A DNA stretch of 64,000 bases, from assembly GCA_052326585.1 (NCBI GenBank), contig JBKQLU010000034.1, positions 7,558-71,557 on the forward strand, written 5' to 3'. The position numbers and the translations under genes are program-made. The notes below the pieces were generated by a model. It did no database searches, was not told where the DNA came from, and worked only from the letters and a program-made list of their open reading frames with translations. The stretch comes from JAPLJC01 sp052326585 (GTDB taxonomy: Bacteria; Desulfobacterota; Desulfobaccia; Desulfobaccales; 0-14-0-80-60-11). Numbering within the stretch: position 1 is the stretch's first letter; every line of letters starts with the position of its first letter. Shown piece by piece: positions 35,466 to 44,692 of the stretch.

Positions 35466-36215
35466 ATGAAAAGGATCGTCTTGTTGCGTCACGGCGAAAG
35501 TACCTGGAACCAGGAAAACCGGTTCACCGGCTGGATCGATGTGGGCCTCTCCGGGCGGGGGCTGGAGGAGGCGGCGCAGGCGGGTCGCACCCTGGTCCAA
35601 GAGGGGTTCACCTTTGAGGTGGCCTTCACCTCCATGTTGAAACGGGCCATCAAGACCCTGTGGCTGGCCCTGGAGGAGATGGACCTGATGTGGATTCCGG
35701 TAGAGACTAGCTGGCGTCTGAACGAGCGCCACTATGGCGCCTTGCAGGGTTTGAACAAGGCGGAGACCGCGGCCCGGTACGGGATGGAGCAGGTGAAGAT
35801 CTGGCGGCGCAGCTATGATGTGCCGCCGCCGCCCCTGACCCCGGCCGACCCCCATTTTCCCGGCCGCGACCCCCGCTATGCCGGCCTGAGGCCGGAAGAA
35901 ATTCCCCTGGGCGAGTGCCTCAAGGACGTGGTGGCTCGTTTTTTGCCTTACTGGCATGAAACTGTGGCGCCGGCGGTGGCCGCGGGACGACAGGTGCTGA
36001 TTGCCGCCCATGGCAATAGCTTGCGGGCCCTGGTGAAATATCTCGATGGGGTCTCGGAGGAAGAGATCGTCGGTCTCAACATTCCCACCGGGATCCCCCT
36101 GGTTTATGAGCTCAACGACGACCTGACCCCGATGCGCCACTATTACCTGGGTGACCCGGAGGCAGTGGCCCGGGCCATTCAAACGGTGGCCGACCAGTTG
36201 CAAAAGAAGGGTTGA
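35466..36215 (+). CDS. gpmA: 2,3-bisphosphoglycerate-dependent phosphoglycerate mutase
   Basis: 249 residues: VLLRHGESTWNQENRFTGW (phosphohistidine), RLNERHYGALQGLNK, and AAHGNSLRALVKYL with the second His. It interconverts 3- and 2-phosphoglycerate in glycolysis and gluconeogenesis. AGGAGG at 35455-35460 fixes the start; the upstream open frame is not coding. It ends 17 bp from the convergent regulator gene. Confidence 0.94.
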   Translation: MKRIVLLRHGESTWNQENRFTGWIDVGLSGRGLEEAAQAGRTLVQEGFTFEVAFTSMLKRAIKTLWLALEEMDLMWIPVETSWRLNERHYGALQGLNKAETAARYGMEQVKIWRRSYDVPPPPLTPADPHFPGRDPRYAGLRPEEIPLGECLKDVVARFLPYWHETVAPAVAAGRQVLIAAHGNSLRALVKYLDGVSEEEIVGLNIPTGIPLVYELNDDLTPMRHYYLGDPEAVARAIQTVADQLQKKG

Positions 36216-36232
36216 GGGCGGCAGCCCAGCGG

Positions 36233-37603
36233 TCAGTTCACCTTAAGCTTATACTTTTCGATCTTGAGGCTCAGGGTCTTGCGGTTGATTCCCAGGATGT
36301 GGGCGGCGTCCTGGCGGCGCCCCTTGGTGCGTTGCAGCACGAACTGGATGTAGCGCTTTTCCATGTCCTCCAGGGTATGATCTTCCTCGGGAAAGATCTG
36401 GAACTCCGCCTGACGCTGGGAAATGAAGCTGGGAAGATGCTCCGGCGCGATGATGTCGCCGTCTTCCAGGATGATGATGCGTTCCAGGGTGTGCTCCAGT
36501 TCCCGGACGTTGCCCGGCCAGGCATAGCTGCACAACATCTTCATGGCTGCCGGCGAAATCCCGGTGACCTGGCGGTTGCCTTTCTGGGCGTACTTCCGGA
36601 GAGAATGCTCCACCAGCAGCGGGATATCTTCGGCGCGTTCCCTAAGGGGCGGCAGGTGGATGGGAATGACACTGATGCGATAGAAGAGGTCTTCCCGGAA
36701 GGTGCCGCTTTTGACGGCCTCGTTCAGGTCCCGGTTCGAGGAGGCGATGATGCGGATGTCCAGCTTGATGCGCTTCTGGCTGCCCACCTGCATGAACTCC
36801 CGCTCCTGGATCACCCGCAGCAGCTTGGCCTGGATATTGAGGCTGAGATTGGTGATCTCGTCGAAGAAGAAGGTGCCATGATTGGCCAGTTCGAATAAGC
36901 CGTGTTTGCTCTGGTGGGCCCCGGTAAAGGAGCCTTTGACGTGGCCGAAGAGTTCTGACTCCAGCAGGGTCTCTACCAGGGCCGAGCAGTCCACCGGGAC
37001 GAACTCCTGGTTGCGCCGGGGGCTGAGGAGGTGGATGGCCCGAGCCACCAGTTCCTTGCCGGTGCCGCTCTCTCCGGTAAGAATCACGGTGCTGTCGCTG
37101 GGCGCCGCCCGGCGGATCTTGGCAAAGACCTTTTTTATGGCCGGGGAATCACCGACGATAAACTCCATGCCCTCCCGGCTGTTTTCCGGCTCCGCAGGCG
37201 CCGCCGTCGCGGTGAGCTGCTCGTGGTGGTCCAGGGCCTTCCGGACTACCGCTTCCAGGTCGCCGATGCGAAAGGGCTTCACCAGGTAATCCAAGGCTCC
37301 CTGCTTGATGGCCTCCACCGCCCCTTGAATGGTGGGGAAACCGGTGATCATAATAACCTCGGACTCCGGGTGCTCTTGACGGATGCGCTGCAGGACCTCC
37401 ATGCCGTCCAGGTCCGGCATCCTGATGTCCAGGAGGACAACGGCATAAGGGCTCCGGGCCAGCATCTCCAGGGCCGCGGCCCCGCTGGCCGCGGTGGCCA
37501 CCTTGAGGCCCATCAGGCCCAACACCTCGGCGATGCCGTTGCGAATGGCCTCTTCGTCGTCCACCACCAGAACCTGCCGGTGGTTGGCGTCACTCTCCCG
37601 CAT
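36233..37603 (-). CDS. NtrC-family sigma-54-dependent response regulator
   Basis: 456 residues: receiver (1-120, phospho-Asp in VVLLDIRMPDLDG), AAA+ domain with Walker A GESGTGKE and Walker B-like GTFFFDEI, and a Fis-type helix-turn-helix at the C-terminus (KGRRQDAAHILGINRKTLSLKIEKY). The sigma-54 contact loop reads GSFTGA instead of GAFTGA. I start at the ATG 37603, which has GGAAGGG at good spacing; a GTG at 37609 lies too close to it. It overlaps the end of the kinase gene before it, so the two are coupled. It is the last gene of the long minus-strand array and may regulate it or another sigma-54 promoter. Confidence 0.92.
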   Translation of the reverse strand: MRESDANHRQVLVVDDEEAIRNGIAEVLGLMGLKVATAASGAAALEMLARSPYAVVLLDIRMPDLDGMEVLQRIRQEHPESEVIMITGFPTIQGAVEAIKQGALDYLVKPFRIGDLEAVVRKALDHHEQLTATAAPAEPENSREGMEFIVGDSPAIKKVFAKIRRAAPSDSTVILTGESGTGKELVARAIHLLSPRRNQEFVPVDCSALVETLLESELFGHVKGSFTGAHQSKHGLFELANHGTFFFDEITNLSLNIQAKLLRVIQEREFMQVGSQKRIKLDIRIIASSNRDLNEAVKSGTFREDLFYRISVIPIHLPPLRERAEDIPLLVEHSLRKYAQKGNRQVTGISPAAMKMLCSYAWPGNVRELEHTLERIIILEDGDIIAPEHLPSFISQRQAEFQIFPEEDHTLEDMEKRYIQFVLQRTKGRRQDAAHILGINRKTLSLKIEKYKLKVN

Positions 37604-39092
37604 CCGCACCCTTCCCGCTGGTAATGGTGGGCAGCAAGACCCGGAAAAGCGTGCCCCGGCCCACTTCGCTCTCTACCTCCACCGTGCCCCGGTGCGCTTC
37701 CACCAGGCATTGGACCAGGGACAATCCCAGACCCGTACCGATCACCTGTCGGGTCTTGGGATGCTTGACCCGATAAAACTTGTCGAAGATCCTGGAGAAA
37801 TCCTCGGGTTCGATGCCGACTCCGGTATCCTGCACCGCCACTTCCAGGTAGTCACCGCGGGAAACTGCGGACAGTGTAACCTGGCCGCCGTCCGGGGAGT
37901 AATTGATCGCATTGTTCACCAGGTTGGTAAAGATCTCCTCCATACTGCGCCGGTCGGCCAGGATCTGGTCCATCTCAGCCGGCAGTTCCAGGAGCAGCTT
38001 CACTTGCTGCTCCTGTGCCTTGGCCCCCAGGAGTTCCACCACCTCTTGTAATACCTCCCGCAACTGTAAGGGCACCTGCTCCAACTGCCCCCGGCCGGCC
38101 TCCATACGGGCCAGGTCCAACAGGTCATTGATGAGATCCAGCAGTCCCTGGATCTTGGCCTGGGCCCGCGAGAGCAATTCCGTCTGCTTGGGGCTCATCT
38201 CTCCGGCCAGGCCGTCCAGGATCACCGCATGTTGTTGTTTGATGGCCGCCAGGGGGGCCCGCAATTCGTGGGAGACCATGCGCACGAAGTCGTTCTTCAT
38301 CTCGTCCAGTTCTTTGAAACTGGTGACGTCGTGAAAAACCGTGACCGTACCCAGTACCTGCTGATCCGGCCCCAAAAAGGGCGCCGACAGGGCCCGCAGT
38401 TGCAATCGGCCCAGATTCAGCTCCTGGGAGATGGCCTTTCCGGAATGGCCGGGTGACTCTGCCAGCAGGTCTTGGATAGCTTCCCGGAAGGAAGCCGCGG
38501 CGATATAGGCGTCCAGGGGTCCGGGCTGAGGTGGTGGGTCCGGCAGACCCAGGAGCTGCAGGAAGCAGTTATTGTGCAGGACTACCTCCGCCTCCTTGTT
38601 GGTTACCAGGACGCCGTCGGCCATGCAGTTGACTACGGCGTGCATGCGGCTCTGCTCCAAGGCCAGGTTATACAGGTTGCGGGCCTGTTCCTCTTGCAGG
38701 CTGCGGGTCTGCTCCTGCAATTTTTGCTTCTCCAGGGCCCGCCGCACCACCAGGGCGAGGTGATCGATGCTGAAGGGCTTGGTGACAAAGTCGTAGGCCC
38801 CCTTTTTCATGCATTCCACCGCATCGGCCACCGTACCCAGCCCGGTCATGATGACCACCGGAATCCCGGGATAGCGGGCGCCGGCCTCCTCCAAGACCTC
38901 CAGGGCCCCCATCACCGGCATCTTCAGGTCGCAGAGGATTACCTGCACCGCCTCAGCGGCTAACTGGTCCATGGCATCCCGCCCGTTAACGGCGGTGATC
39001 ACCCGGAAGCCCTCGTTTGATAAGACCCGCTTGCAGCCCTGGCGCAGCACCTCTTCGTCATCCACCACTAAGATTGTATCTTGCTGCACCAT
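37590..39092 (-). CDS. Hybrid receiver-PAS-histidine kinase
   Basis: 500 residues without membrane segments: receiver domain (1-120, CDLKMPVMG), coiled linker, PAS domain (about 150-265), HisKA box MVSHELRAPLAAIKQQ (about 272-287), and HATPase with N box NLVNNAINYS and G boxes DTGVGIEPEDF and GTGLGLSLV. It is a cytosolic signal processor that takes phosphate on its receiver and can phosphorylate the NtrC-type protein encoded next, with which it overlaps. The ligand is unknown. Confidence 0.9.
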   Translation of the reverse strand: MVQQDTILVVDDEEVLRQGCKRVLSNEGFRVITAVNGRDAMDQLAAEAVQVILCDLKMPVMGALEVLEEAGARYPGIPVVIMTGLGTVADAVECMKKGAYDFVTKPFSIDHLALVVRRALEKQKLQEQTRSLQEEQARNLYNLALEQSRMHAVVNCMADGVLVTNKEAEVVLHNNCFLQLLGLPDPPPQPGPLDAYIAAASFREAIQDLLAESPGHSGKAISQELNLGRLQLRALSAPFLGPDQQVLGTVTVFHDVTSFKELDEMKNDFVRMVSHELRAPLAAIKQQHAVILDGLAGEMSPKQTELLSRAQAKIQGLLDLINDLLDLARMEAGRGQLEQVPLQLREVLQEVVELLGAKAQEQQVKLLLELPAEMDQILADRRSMEEIFTNLVNNAINYSPDGGQVTLSAVSRGDYLEVAVQDTGVGIEPEDFSRIFDKFYRVKHPKTRQVIGTGLGLSLVQCLVEAHRGTVEVESEVGRGTLFRVLLPTITSGKGADAGE

Positions 39093-39172
39093 GCCCTACC
39101 CCTTATCAAAGGTCTGCTCAGCAACCTGCCGCTGGCCTTGGCCGCGAACCCGGGGATTACTGCCGCTGCCGC

Positions 39173-40579
39173 TCACCCTTTAAACTCCAGGCCAGGCCCT
39201 GGTTCCTTGAATTCCAGAGGAAGGGTCACGGTGAAAGTGGTGCCGCACCCCGGAAGACTCTCTGCCTGGATAGTGCCGCCGTGACGCTGAATGACCCCAT
39301 AGACGATGGACAGTCCCAGCCCCGTGCCCTTGCCTGGAGGTTTGGTGGTGAAAAAGGGGTCGAAGATCTTGTCCCGGACCTCCGCCGGGATGCCGCAGCC
39401 GGTGTCGGTAAACTGCAACTCCACTCCGCCACCCCCCCGGACCGGATGGCTGCTGACGGTGATGGCCCCGGAGCCGTTCATGGCATCCGCGGCGTTGAGG
39501 AGCAAGTTGGTAAAGACCTGCTGGATCTGGCCCGGGTCGCCGATGATCTGCGGCAGCACTGGGTCCAGTTCCTGGTAGATCTTGATATTGTGGAAGAACG
39601 CCTGGTGGCGGACCAGGTCGACGCAGTTGCGGATGACCTCGTTGGGGTCGAAAAGCCGCTTCTGACCCAGGGAATGGCGGCTGAAGTCCAGCAGGCGATT
39701 GACGATCTGCTGGCAGCGCATGGTCTGGTTGATAACGACCTCGATATTCTCCTTGAGGGATGGCTGCTTATCGAGTTCCCGGGCCAGCAATTCCGCATAG
39801 ATGAGGATTCCGGCCAGGGGGTTGTTGATTTCGTGGGCCACCCCCGCGGCCATCCTTCCCAGGGAGGCGATCTTTTCCGCCTGCACCAGTTGGTGGTGGG
39901 TGGCCTCCAGTTCCTCATGCACCTTCAAGATTTCCCGCAGGTCGGAAAAGATGCCGACGCTGCCCATCTCCCGGCCTCGTTCCCGGATGATGGTGGCGGA
40001 GAAGTTTACCGGCACCTCCTCGCCATTCTTGTTGATCAGGGTAAGCTGGGTAGTATTCAGTTTGTCCGGCGGGCCGTATTCGTTGCTGCGCATCCGCGTC
40101 ATCATCTCCGCGGCCAGGTGGGCGGGGTAAAAGCGGCGGAAGTTTTCAGGATTGCCAATGATCTCTTCGGCCTTATAGCCCAGGATACGTTCGGCCCCTT
40201 CGTTGAAGATGATGGGCACCCCTTTGCGGTCCACCACCACGATGCCGTCCACGGAACTGCGGATCAGGTTTTGCAGAAAGGTGTTAGTCTTTTGCAGTTC
40301 CCGTTCGATCTGAATCCGGTCGGTGAGATCCCGCAGGTAAAGGCAGGTGAGGATCTTGGCGCCCAGTCGGGAGACCGTCATGCAGGTTTCAAAGATCCGG
40401 GGCTCTTCCTCTTCCTGGCGCGGCTGGTTCAGAAGGCTGCAGAAGCGGTACTCCCGCTCCTGGCCCAGGTCCACATGGTGAGCCAGCTCCAGGGCCATGT
40501 GCAGATGCTGGGAAGTGAGGACCTCGCCCAGGTGTTTACCCAGCAACTCTTCTTTGGGTTGGCGGAGAATCTCCGCCAT
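39173..40579 (-). CDS. Sensor histidine kinase, C-terminal part of a frameshifted gene
   Basis: 468 residues: rest of a PAS domain (AEILRQPKEELLGKHLGEV), another PAS (NTFLQNLIRSSVDGIVVVDRKG), HisKA box GVAHEINNPLAGILIYAELL and HATPase (NLLLNAADAM, DTGCGIP, GTGLGLSIVYG). The visible start is not preceded by a ribosome binding site and lies within a PAS domain whose first half is in the next entry. The two halves join by a one-base shift near 40590, so this is one gene with a frameshift or a sequencing error. 80 bp separate it from the hybrid kinase. Confidence 0.85.
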   Translation of the reverse strand: MAEILRQPKEELLGKHLGEVLTSQHLHMALELAHHVDLGQEREYRFCSLLNQPRQEEEEPRIFETCMTVSRLGAKILTCLYLRDLTDRIQIERELQKTNTFLQNLIRSSVDGIVVVDRKGVPIIFNEGAERILGYKAEEIIGNPENFRRFYPAHLAAEMMTRMRSNEYGPPDKLNTTQLTLINKNGEEVPVNFSATIIRERGREMGSVGIFSDLREILKVHEELEATHHQLVQAEKIASLGRMAAGVAHEINNPLAGILIYAELLARELDKQPSLKENIEVVINQTMRCQQIVNRLLDFSRHSLGQKRLFDPNEVIRNCVDLVRHQAFFHNIKIYQELDPVLPQIIGDPGQIQQVFTNLLLNAADAMNGSGAITVSSHPVRGGGGVELQFTDTGCGIPAEVRDKIFDPFFTTKPPGKGTGLGLSIVYGVIQRHGGTIQAESLPGCGTTFTVTLPLEFKEPGPGLEFKG

Positions 40580-41490
40580 CTGGGAATTAACGAGACCAGG
40601 CGCTGATTCTCATCCGCCATCAACAGGCCTTCCGGGCTGGTCTCGGTGAGGAGATCGAGCTTGGATTCGGCCTCGACAATATGGGAGATGTCCCGGATGG
40701 CCTCGAAACCGCCGATGACCTGGCCCGAGGAGTCGGTGATGAGGGAGGCCGAGACCGTCACCGGGATCTCCTGGCCGCGGCGATTCCGAACCAGTCGCCG
40801 CAAACCGGAAAGGGGCTTTCTATGTTCCATGACTTGCTTGAGGGGGCAGTCGCAGGTGCCGCACTGCACGGTGTTCAACATCTGGCCGCAAGTCATGCGG
40901 CCCACCGCTTCCTGGCGGGAATAGCCGGTAAGCCGCTCCAGGCCTTCATTCATCTGGGTCACCACCAGGTCCCGATCCACCATAAAGAAAGGCATGGGGA
41001 AGTTCTCCAGGATGCTGGCCAGGGTGGCGATTTGCAGTTGCACCGCCGGATCCGCCGCCAATTCTTCACGCTCCCGGAGGACCACCAGGCATCCGGCCGA
41101 TTTCTCCTTGGGGCCCTTGATAGGGGTGGCGGTAACCGTGAGGTGGGCGCTGCCGGTCCAGCCCGCCTTTATCAGGAAGGGGGCGCGCGGCAGGCCCTCG
41201 CCATTCCCTGGACAGACCGCCGGGCGCACCGCGCCGTCGGCGCCGGGAGGCAGGCCGGTGACTTGGGAGCAGATGGGGCACGGGTCTCCCAACCGCAGGG
41301 CAGCGCCGAAGATCTTTTCCGCCGCCCGGTTTAAATAGACCACCTGGCGATGGTGGTCGGCGATCAGGACCGGATCGAGGAAGTCCACCAACAGCGGGGC
41401 GCAGGCCTCACCCAGGGCCGCCGCGTCGCTGGCCAAGCGGAGGCGCCGCCCCCCGGCCGCCTTTGGGGCCTTATCCGGTTTCATATTCAT
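40429..41490 (-). CDS. Sensor histidine kinase, N-terminal part of a frameshifted gene
   Basis: Starts at the ATG 41490, which overlaps the stop of the ACT-like gene (ATGA). Contains a PAS domain with a cysteine set (CPICSQVTGLPPG, VRPAVCPGNGEG), a second PAS with CGQMLNTVQCGTCDCPLKQVMEH, and the beginning of a third (ETSPEGLLMADENQRLVS). After about 40590 the frame departs from PAS-like sequence (PRWRRFSANPKKSC). One inserted base would continue VNSQMAEILRQP in the other frame. The cysteine-rich PAS domains could bind metal or sense redox state (inference). Confidence 0.82.
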   Translation of the reverse strand: MNMKPDKAPKAAGGRRLRLASDAAALGEACAPLLVDFLDPVLIADHHRQVVYLNRAAEKIFGAALRLGDPCPICSQVTGLPPGADGAVRPAVCPGNGEGLPRAPFLIKAGWTGSAHLTVTATPIKGPKEKSAGCLVVLREREELAADPAVQLQIATLASILENFPMPFFMVDRDLVVTQMNEGLERLTGYSRQEAVGRMTCGQMLNTVQCGTCDCPLKQVMEHRKPLSGLRRLVRNRRGQEIPVTVSASLITDSSGQVIGGFEAIRDISHIVEAESKLDLLTETSPEGLLMADENQRLVSLIPRWRRFSANPKKSCWVNTWARSSLPSICTWPWSWLTMWTWARSGSTASAAF

Positions 41491-42551
41491 GCCCTGGACC
41501 TCGCGGCAGTGGGCGCCGGGCCTTCCACCGGCGCCGCGAAGGTTTGGCCCAGGACCAGTTGCGCTGCGGCCAGTTGGTGTTGCCGGATGATGAGGGAGAT
41601 GGTGGAAATGGTGCAACTGAGGGCCAACAGGGAGATGTGGGCCTTCTCCAGAGCCTCCGTCAGGGTCCTGGCGATACCGAAGCGGTCACCGAAGTGGGGT
41701 CCGTGGAGAAAGATGCCGGCCACCGGCGTGAGGCGCATGGGCCGGAGGTCAGGCAGGCGCCTCTTCAGGATGCGGCGAATCTCCGGGCCGCGCTCCCCCC
41801 CGGGTTGGGGGGCATGGGTGCTGAACGACAGGAGGAACTCCTTGCCCCCCAGTCCGGGGAGGGCCACCAGAAAGGGAATTTGCAAACCCAGGCTTCCCAG
41901 GTCCAACAGGGCGTCGGCAAAGCCCGCCAGGATGTCCGTAGAGGAGACGCTGAGGCCCCAAAGGTCCAGGTCCGGCTGGGGTACGATCCAATAGACCTTG
42001 GTGATCTGTTCCTGATATCTGGCCACCGCCTGGCGCTGCACTTCCTCCGGGGCGCTCTGGGCCGCAAAGAATTCCTGGGGCGAGGCGAAGGCCGGGAAGT
42101 GGAAATTGTCGAACATGCGGTTGACCGCGGCCTTGACCCTTCTGGAGGGCAGCACCACAGAGATCGCCGCCGGCGAGCTGGCCAGGCCGTGGACCATGAC
42201 CCTGGCCTGGGCCAGGCTGAGGATGAAATTGCCGATGATCTCCGGGCGTTTATCGTGGGGGTAGAGGGAGAGAATGGCGGTGCCGGGCTGCAAATGCACG
42301 GCCGCCTCCGGACCGGCCTGGGTCCTTAACAGGGTAAAGGCCGCTTCCCCGGACCGGTCCGCGGTGCACAAGACGGCACGATCGCTGGCCATGTGGGTAA
42401 GGAAGCTGAGGTTGATGCGGTTAAGGGCCAATGGGGTGCAGACCATCTCGGCCAGGCGCCCCTCATCTTGAGGAAAGGAAGCTATCAGGCAGGCTCTCCC
42501 TTCCAGGACTTTAAGACCCCCAACGCTGCTTCTTTCTGATTTTCGCTCCAA
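41487..42551 (-). CDS. ACT-domain-like regulatory protein
   Basis: 354 residues without a catalytic motif. ACT-like beta-alpha-beta patterns are visible in the N-terminal half: LEGRACLIASFPQDEGRLAEM, NRINLSFLTHMASDR, and QARVMVHGLASSPAAISVVLP followed by KAAVNRMFDNFHFP. This resembles regulatory parts of aspartate kinases. The C-terminal part has GFADALLDLGSLGLQIPFL, of unknown fold. The start is a TTG (42551) directly after an in-frame stop; no good ribosome binding site. It is coupled to the sensor kinase by a 4-base overlap and so may supply it with an amino acid or cofactor signal. Confidence in the ACT reading is moderate. Confidence 0.6.
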   Translation of the reverse strand: MERKSERSSVGGLKVLEGRACLIASFPQDEGRLAEMVCTPLALNRINLSFLTHMASDRAVLCTADRSGEAAFTLLRTQAGPEAAVHLQPGTAILSLYPHDKRPEIIGNFILSLAQARVMVHGLASSPAAISVVLPSRRVKAAVNRMFDNFHFPAFASPQEFFAAQSAPEEVQRQAVARYQEQITKVYWIVPQPDLDLWGLSVSSTDILAGFADALLDLGSLGLQIPFLVALPGLGGKEFLLSFSTHAPQPGGERGPEIRRILKRRLPDLRPMRLTPVAGIFLHGPHFGDRFGIARTLTEALEKAHISLLALSCTISTISLIIRQHQLAAAQLVLGQTFAAPVEGPAPTAARSRA

Positions 42552-42590
42552 GGTTAGTCAGGCGCATGGCGTCATGCTATCAAGAAACCG

Positions 42591-42971
42591 TCAAATCAAT
42601 CTTTCCACCGCTGCCACCAGGGTAGCCGCGTCCACCGGCTTTGGGATGAAATCCTCGGCTTCCAGGGCCATGCCTTCGGCATGGCTGTAACTGGTGTCGG
42701 GCACCGCGTCGCCCACCGCGGTGAGCATGACGATGGGGATGTCCTGGGTCCATTTGTTCGACTTCAATTCCTTGCAAAGCTGGTAGCCATTCTTGCGGGG
42801 CATCATGACGTCCAGGATCAGCACGTCGGGACGCCGTTTCTTGATGGCCGCTTCGCCTTCCAGTCCATCGTAGGCCTTGCCCACCTCAAAGCCCTTGCTC
42901 TCCAACATCATCGCTACGGTTTCCACCAGATCAGGATCATCATCCACGATCAGCACGTACTTTTCAGCCAT
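42591..42971 (-). CDS. Single-domain response regulator
   Basis: 126 residues, receiver domain only: acidic pair VDDDPDLVE, phospho-Asp in VLILDVMMPRKNG, Thr in VMLTAVGD and Lys in FIPKPVD. The loop after the Thr is extended (DAVPDTSYSHAEGMALEAEDF). It follows metF by 111 bp and probably serves in phosphotransfer with the downstream kinases. Confidence 0.9.
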   Translation of the reverse strand: MAEKYVLIVDDDPDLVETVAMMLESKGFEVGKAYDGLEGEAAIKKRRPDVLILDVMMPRKNGYQLCKELKSNKWTQDIPIVMLTAVGDAVPDTSYSHAEGMALEAEDFIPKPVDAATLVAAVERLI

Positions 42972-43082
42972 GAGGCCTCCCCTTTCTAGGTGATCGTCAC
43001 CTCATTATGGACTTAAAGTTTATAAATTACAAGGCGGATTAGACTGCTGGGCCACCCCGGGGATAAAATGGACTTGCCGCGG

Positions 43083-44027
43083 CTAACTGCCGCCGCCCAC
43101 CTGGGGCCGGGGATAGAGGCCGGCGCGTTCCACGATTTCTGGCACCTTCTCTTCCCATTCGATGGCCATCAGGTGGAAGCCGCCAATCCCCGGCACGCCC
43201 TTCAGCTCCTCGATCTGCTCCACCGCCAGGTTGATACCCTCCTCGGCCTGTTTCTCCTTGGGGACCCCCGCCATCCGCTTGATCACCTCATCGGGGACAT
43301 CCATGCCCGGCACTCGTTTTTGCATATATTTGGCCATGCCCACGTTCTTCATGGGAGTGATCCCCGCCAGGACCGCCACTTTTTCGGTGAGGCCCCGGTC
43401 GAGGGCGATCTTCATGAATTCTTTGAACTTGTCCAGGTTGTAGATACATTGGGTCTGCACGAACTGGACCCCGGCGGCTGCCTTCTTGCCCATGCGGATC
43501 ACCCGCATGAAGACATTGGGACCGGCGAAGGGGTTGACCGCGGCGCCGATGAACATCTCGGGCCGCACTTCGAATTGATAGCCTCCCAGGAGCTTCCCTT
43601 CGTCCCGCATCATCCGCACCGCCAGGGCCAGTTGGGTGGAGTCCAGGTCAAAGACGTTGGCGCAACTGGCGTGGTCGCCGAAGTGCTGGTGGTCGCCGGT
43701 GAGGCACAGGAGGTTATGGATCCCGAAGGAGGCGGCTCCCAGGATGTCGCTTTGCAGGGCGATGCGATTCCGGTCCCGGGTAGTCATCTGCAGGATGGGC
43801 TCCAGACCCATGAGCTTGATGCGGATGCAGCAGGCCAGGGAGGACATGCGGCACACCGAGGTCTGGTTGTCGGTGACGTTGATGGCGTCTACATGGTCCT
43901 TGATCAGCCTGGCCTTACGTTCGATCACCTCGCCATCGGCGCTGCGGGGAGGACCCACTTCGGAAGTGACGGCCAATTGGCCGGAGGCGATGACCTGCTG
44001 GAGTTTGCTGGGAGTAGTGGCGCTCAT
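43083..44027 (-). CDS. metF: Methylenetetrahydrofolate reductase MetF
   Basis: 314 residues, FAD-containing TIM-barrel family. VTSEVGPPRSADGEVIERKARLIKDHVDAINVTDNQ is the conserved N-terminal region in part, with QMTTRDRNRIALQSDILGA, CLTGDH, FVQTQCIYNLDKF and GITPMKNVGMAKYM. It interconverts methylene- and methyl-tetrahydrofolate, the key step of the methyl branch of the Wood-Ljungdahl pathway. It overlaps metV by four bases (ATGA). With MetV, MvhD and HdrA it matches the acetogen-type MetVF-Hdr complex. Confidence 0.93.
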   Translation of the reverse strand: MSATTPSKLQQVIASGQLAVTSEVGPPRSADGEVIERKARLIKDHVDAINVTDNQTSVCRMSSLACCIRIKLMGLEPILQMTTRDRNRIALQSDILGAASFGIHNLLCLTGDHQHFGDHASCANVFDLDSTQLALAVRMMRDEGKLLGGYQFEVRPEMFIGAAVNPFAGPNVFMRVIRMGKKAAAGVQFVQTQCIYNLDKFKEFMKIALDRGLTEKVAVLAGITPMKNVGMAKYMQKRVPGMDVPDEVIKRMAGVPKEKQAEEGINLAVEQIEELKGVPGIGGFHLMAIEWEEKVPEIVERAGLYPRPQVGGGS

Positions 44028-44692
44028 ATGCGCAGGTCCTCCCTGACGATCTTGCGGGGGCCGCCGTCCCGGGAGGTGGTCCAGTCTTTGGGTTCCACGG
44101 GTCTTTCAAAGCGGTCCAGTTGCCCCAGGGTCTTTAAACGCTCGTAGATCAACTCCCAGCCGCAAGGGATGTCCGGGTTGACCTCGCACTTGCCCTTGTC
44201 GGAACCGCCGCAGGGGCCATTGAGCATGCGCTTGGAGCAGCGGGTGATGGGACAGATGCCGCCGGTCTCGGCCAGGATGCAGCGGCCGCAAGCCTGGCAG
44301 CGTTCGGAGTACAGCCCCCGCTCCTCATTGACGCCCAGAAAACAGGTATCCACCCCGGGAAAGACCGGCTTATGGTTATACATTTCCGCCAAGTACTGGG
44401 CCCCGACCCCGCAAGCCAGGGAGACTGCGGCGTCGTAGCCTTCCATGCGGTCGCTGAGCTGCGCCAGGTACTCCTTTTCACACTGGCGGGTGAGGCTGGC
44501 CTCATCCACCTGGACCTCCTTGCCTGCCTGGCTGAAGTAGAGTCTGAGGGCCGCGGCCAGAATCTTCACTTCCTTGAGGCCGCCGGCTTCGCACACGGTG
44601 ACGCAGCCGTCGCAGCCGGCAATGAGCAATTTATGGAAATCCTTGACGTTATCGATAATTTCCTCTAGCGGTTTGGGTTTTGCCTTAATCAT
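44024..44692 (-). CDS. metV: MetV, iron-sulfur/zinc partner of methylene-THF reductase
   Basis: 222 residues with many cysteines: AGCDGCVTVCEAGG near the start, and RCQACGRCILAETGGICPITRCSKRMLNGPCGGSDKGKCEV near the C-terminus, the signature of the MTHFR C-terminal (MetV) family in part. MetV connects the MetF flavin to an electron source. ATGA overlaps on both sides couple it to mvhD and metF. Confidence 0.92.
   Translation of the reverse strand: MIKAKPKPLEEIIDNVKDFHKLLIAGCDGCVTVCEAGGLKEVKILAAALRLYFSQAGKEVQVDEASLTRQCEKEYLAQLSDRMEGYDAAVSLACGVGAQYLAEMYNHKPVFPGVDTCFLGVNEERGLYSERCQACGRCILAETGGICPITRCSKRMLNGPCGGSDKGKCEVNPDIPCGWELIYERLKTLGQLDRFERPVEPKDWTTSRDGGPRKIVREDLRI

Noticed and set aside
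39017..40606. 529-codon plus-strand open frame
   Set aside because: It is the complement of the histidine kinase C-terminal half, whose HisKA and HATPase motifs are clear. Composition is typical of an antisense shadow.
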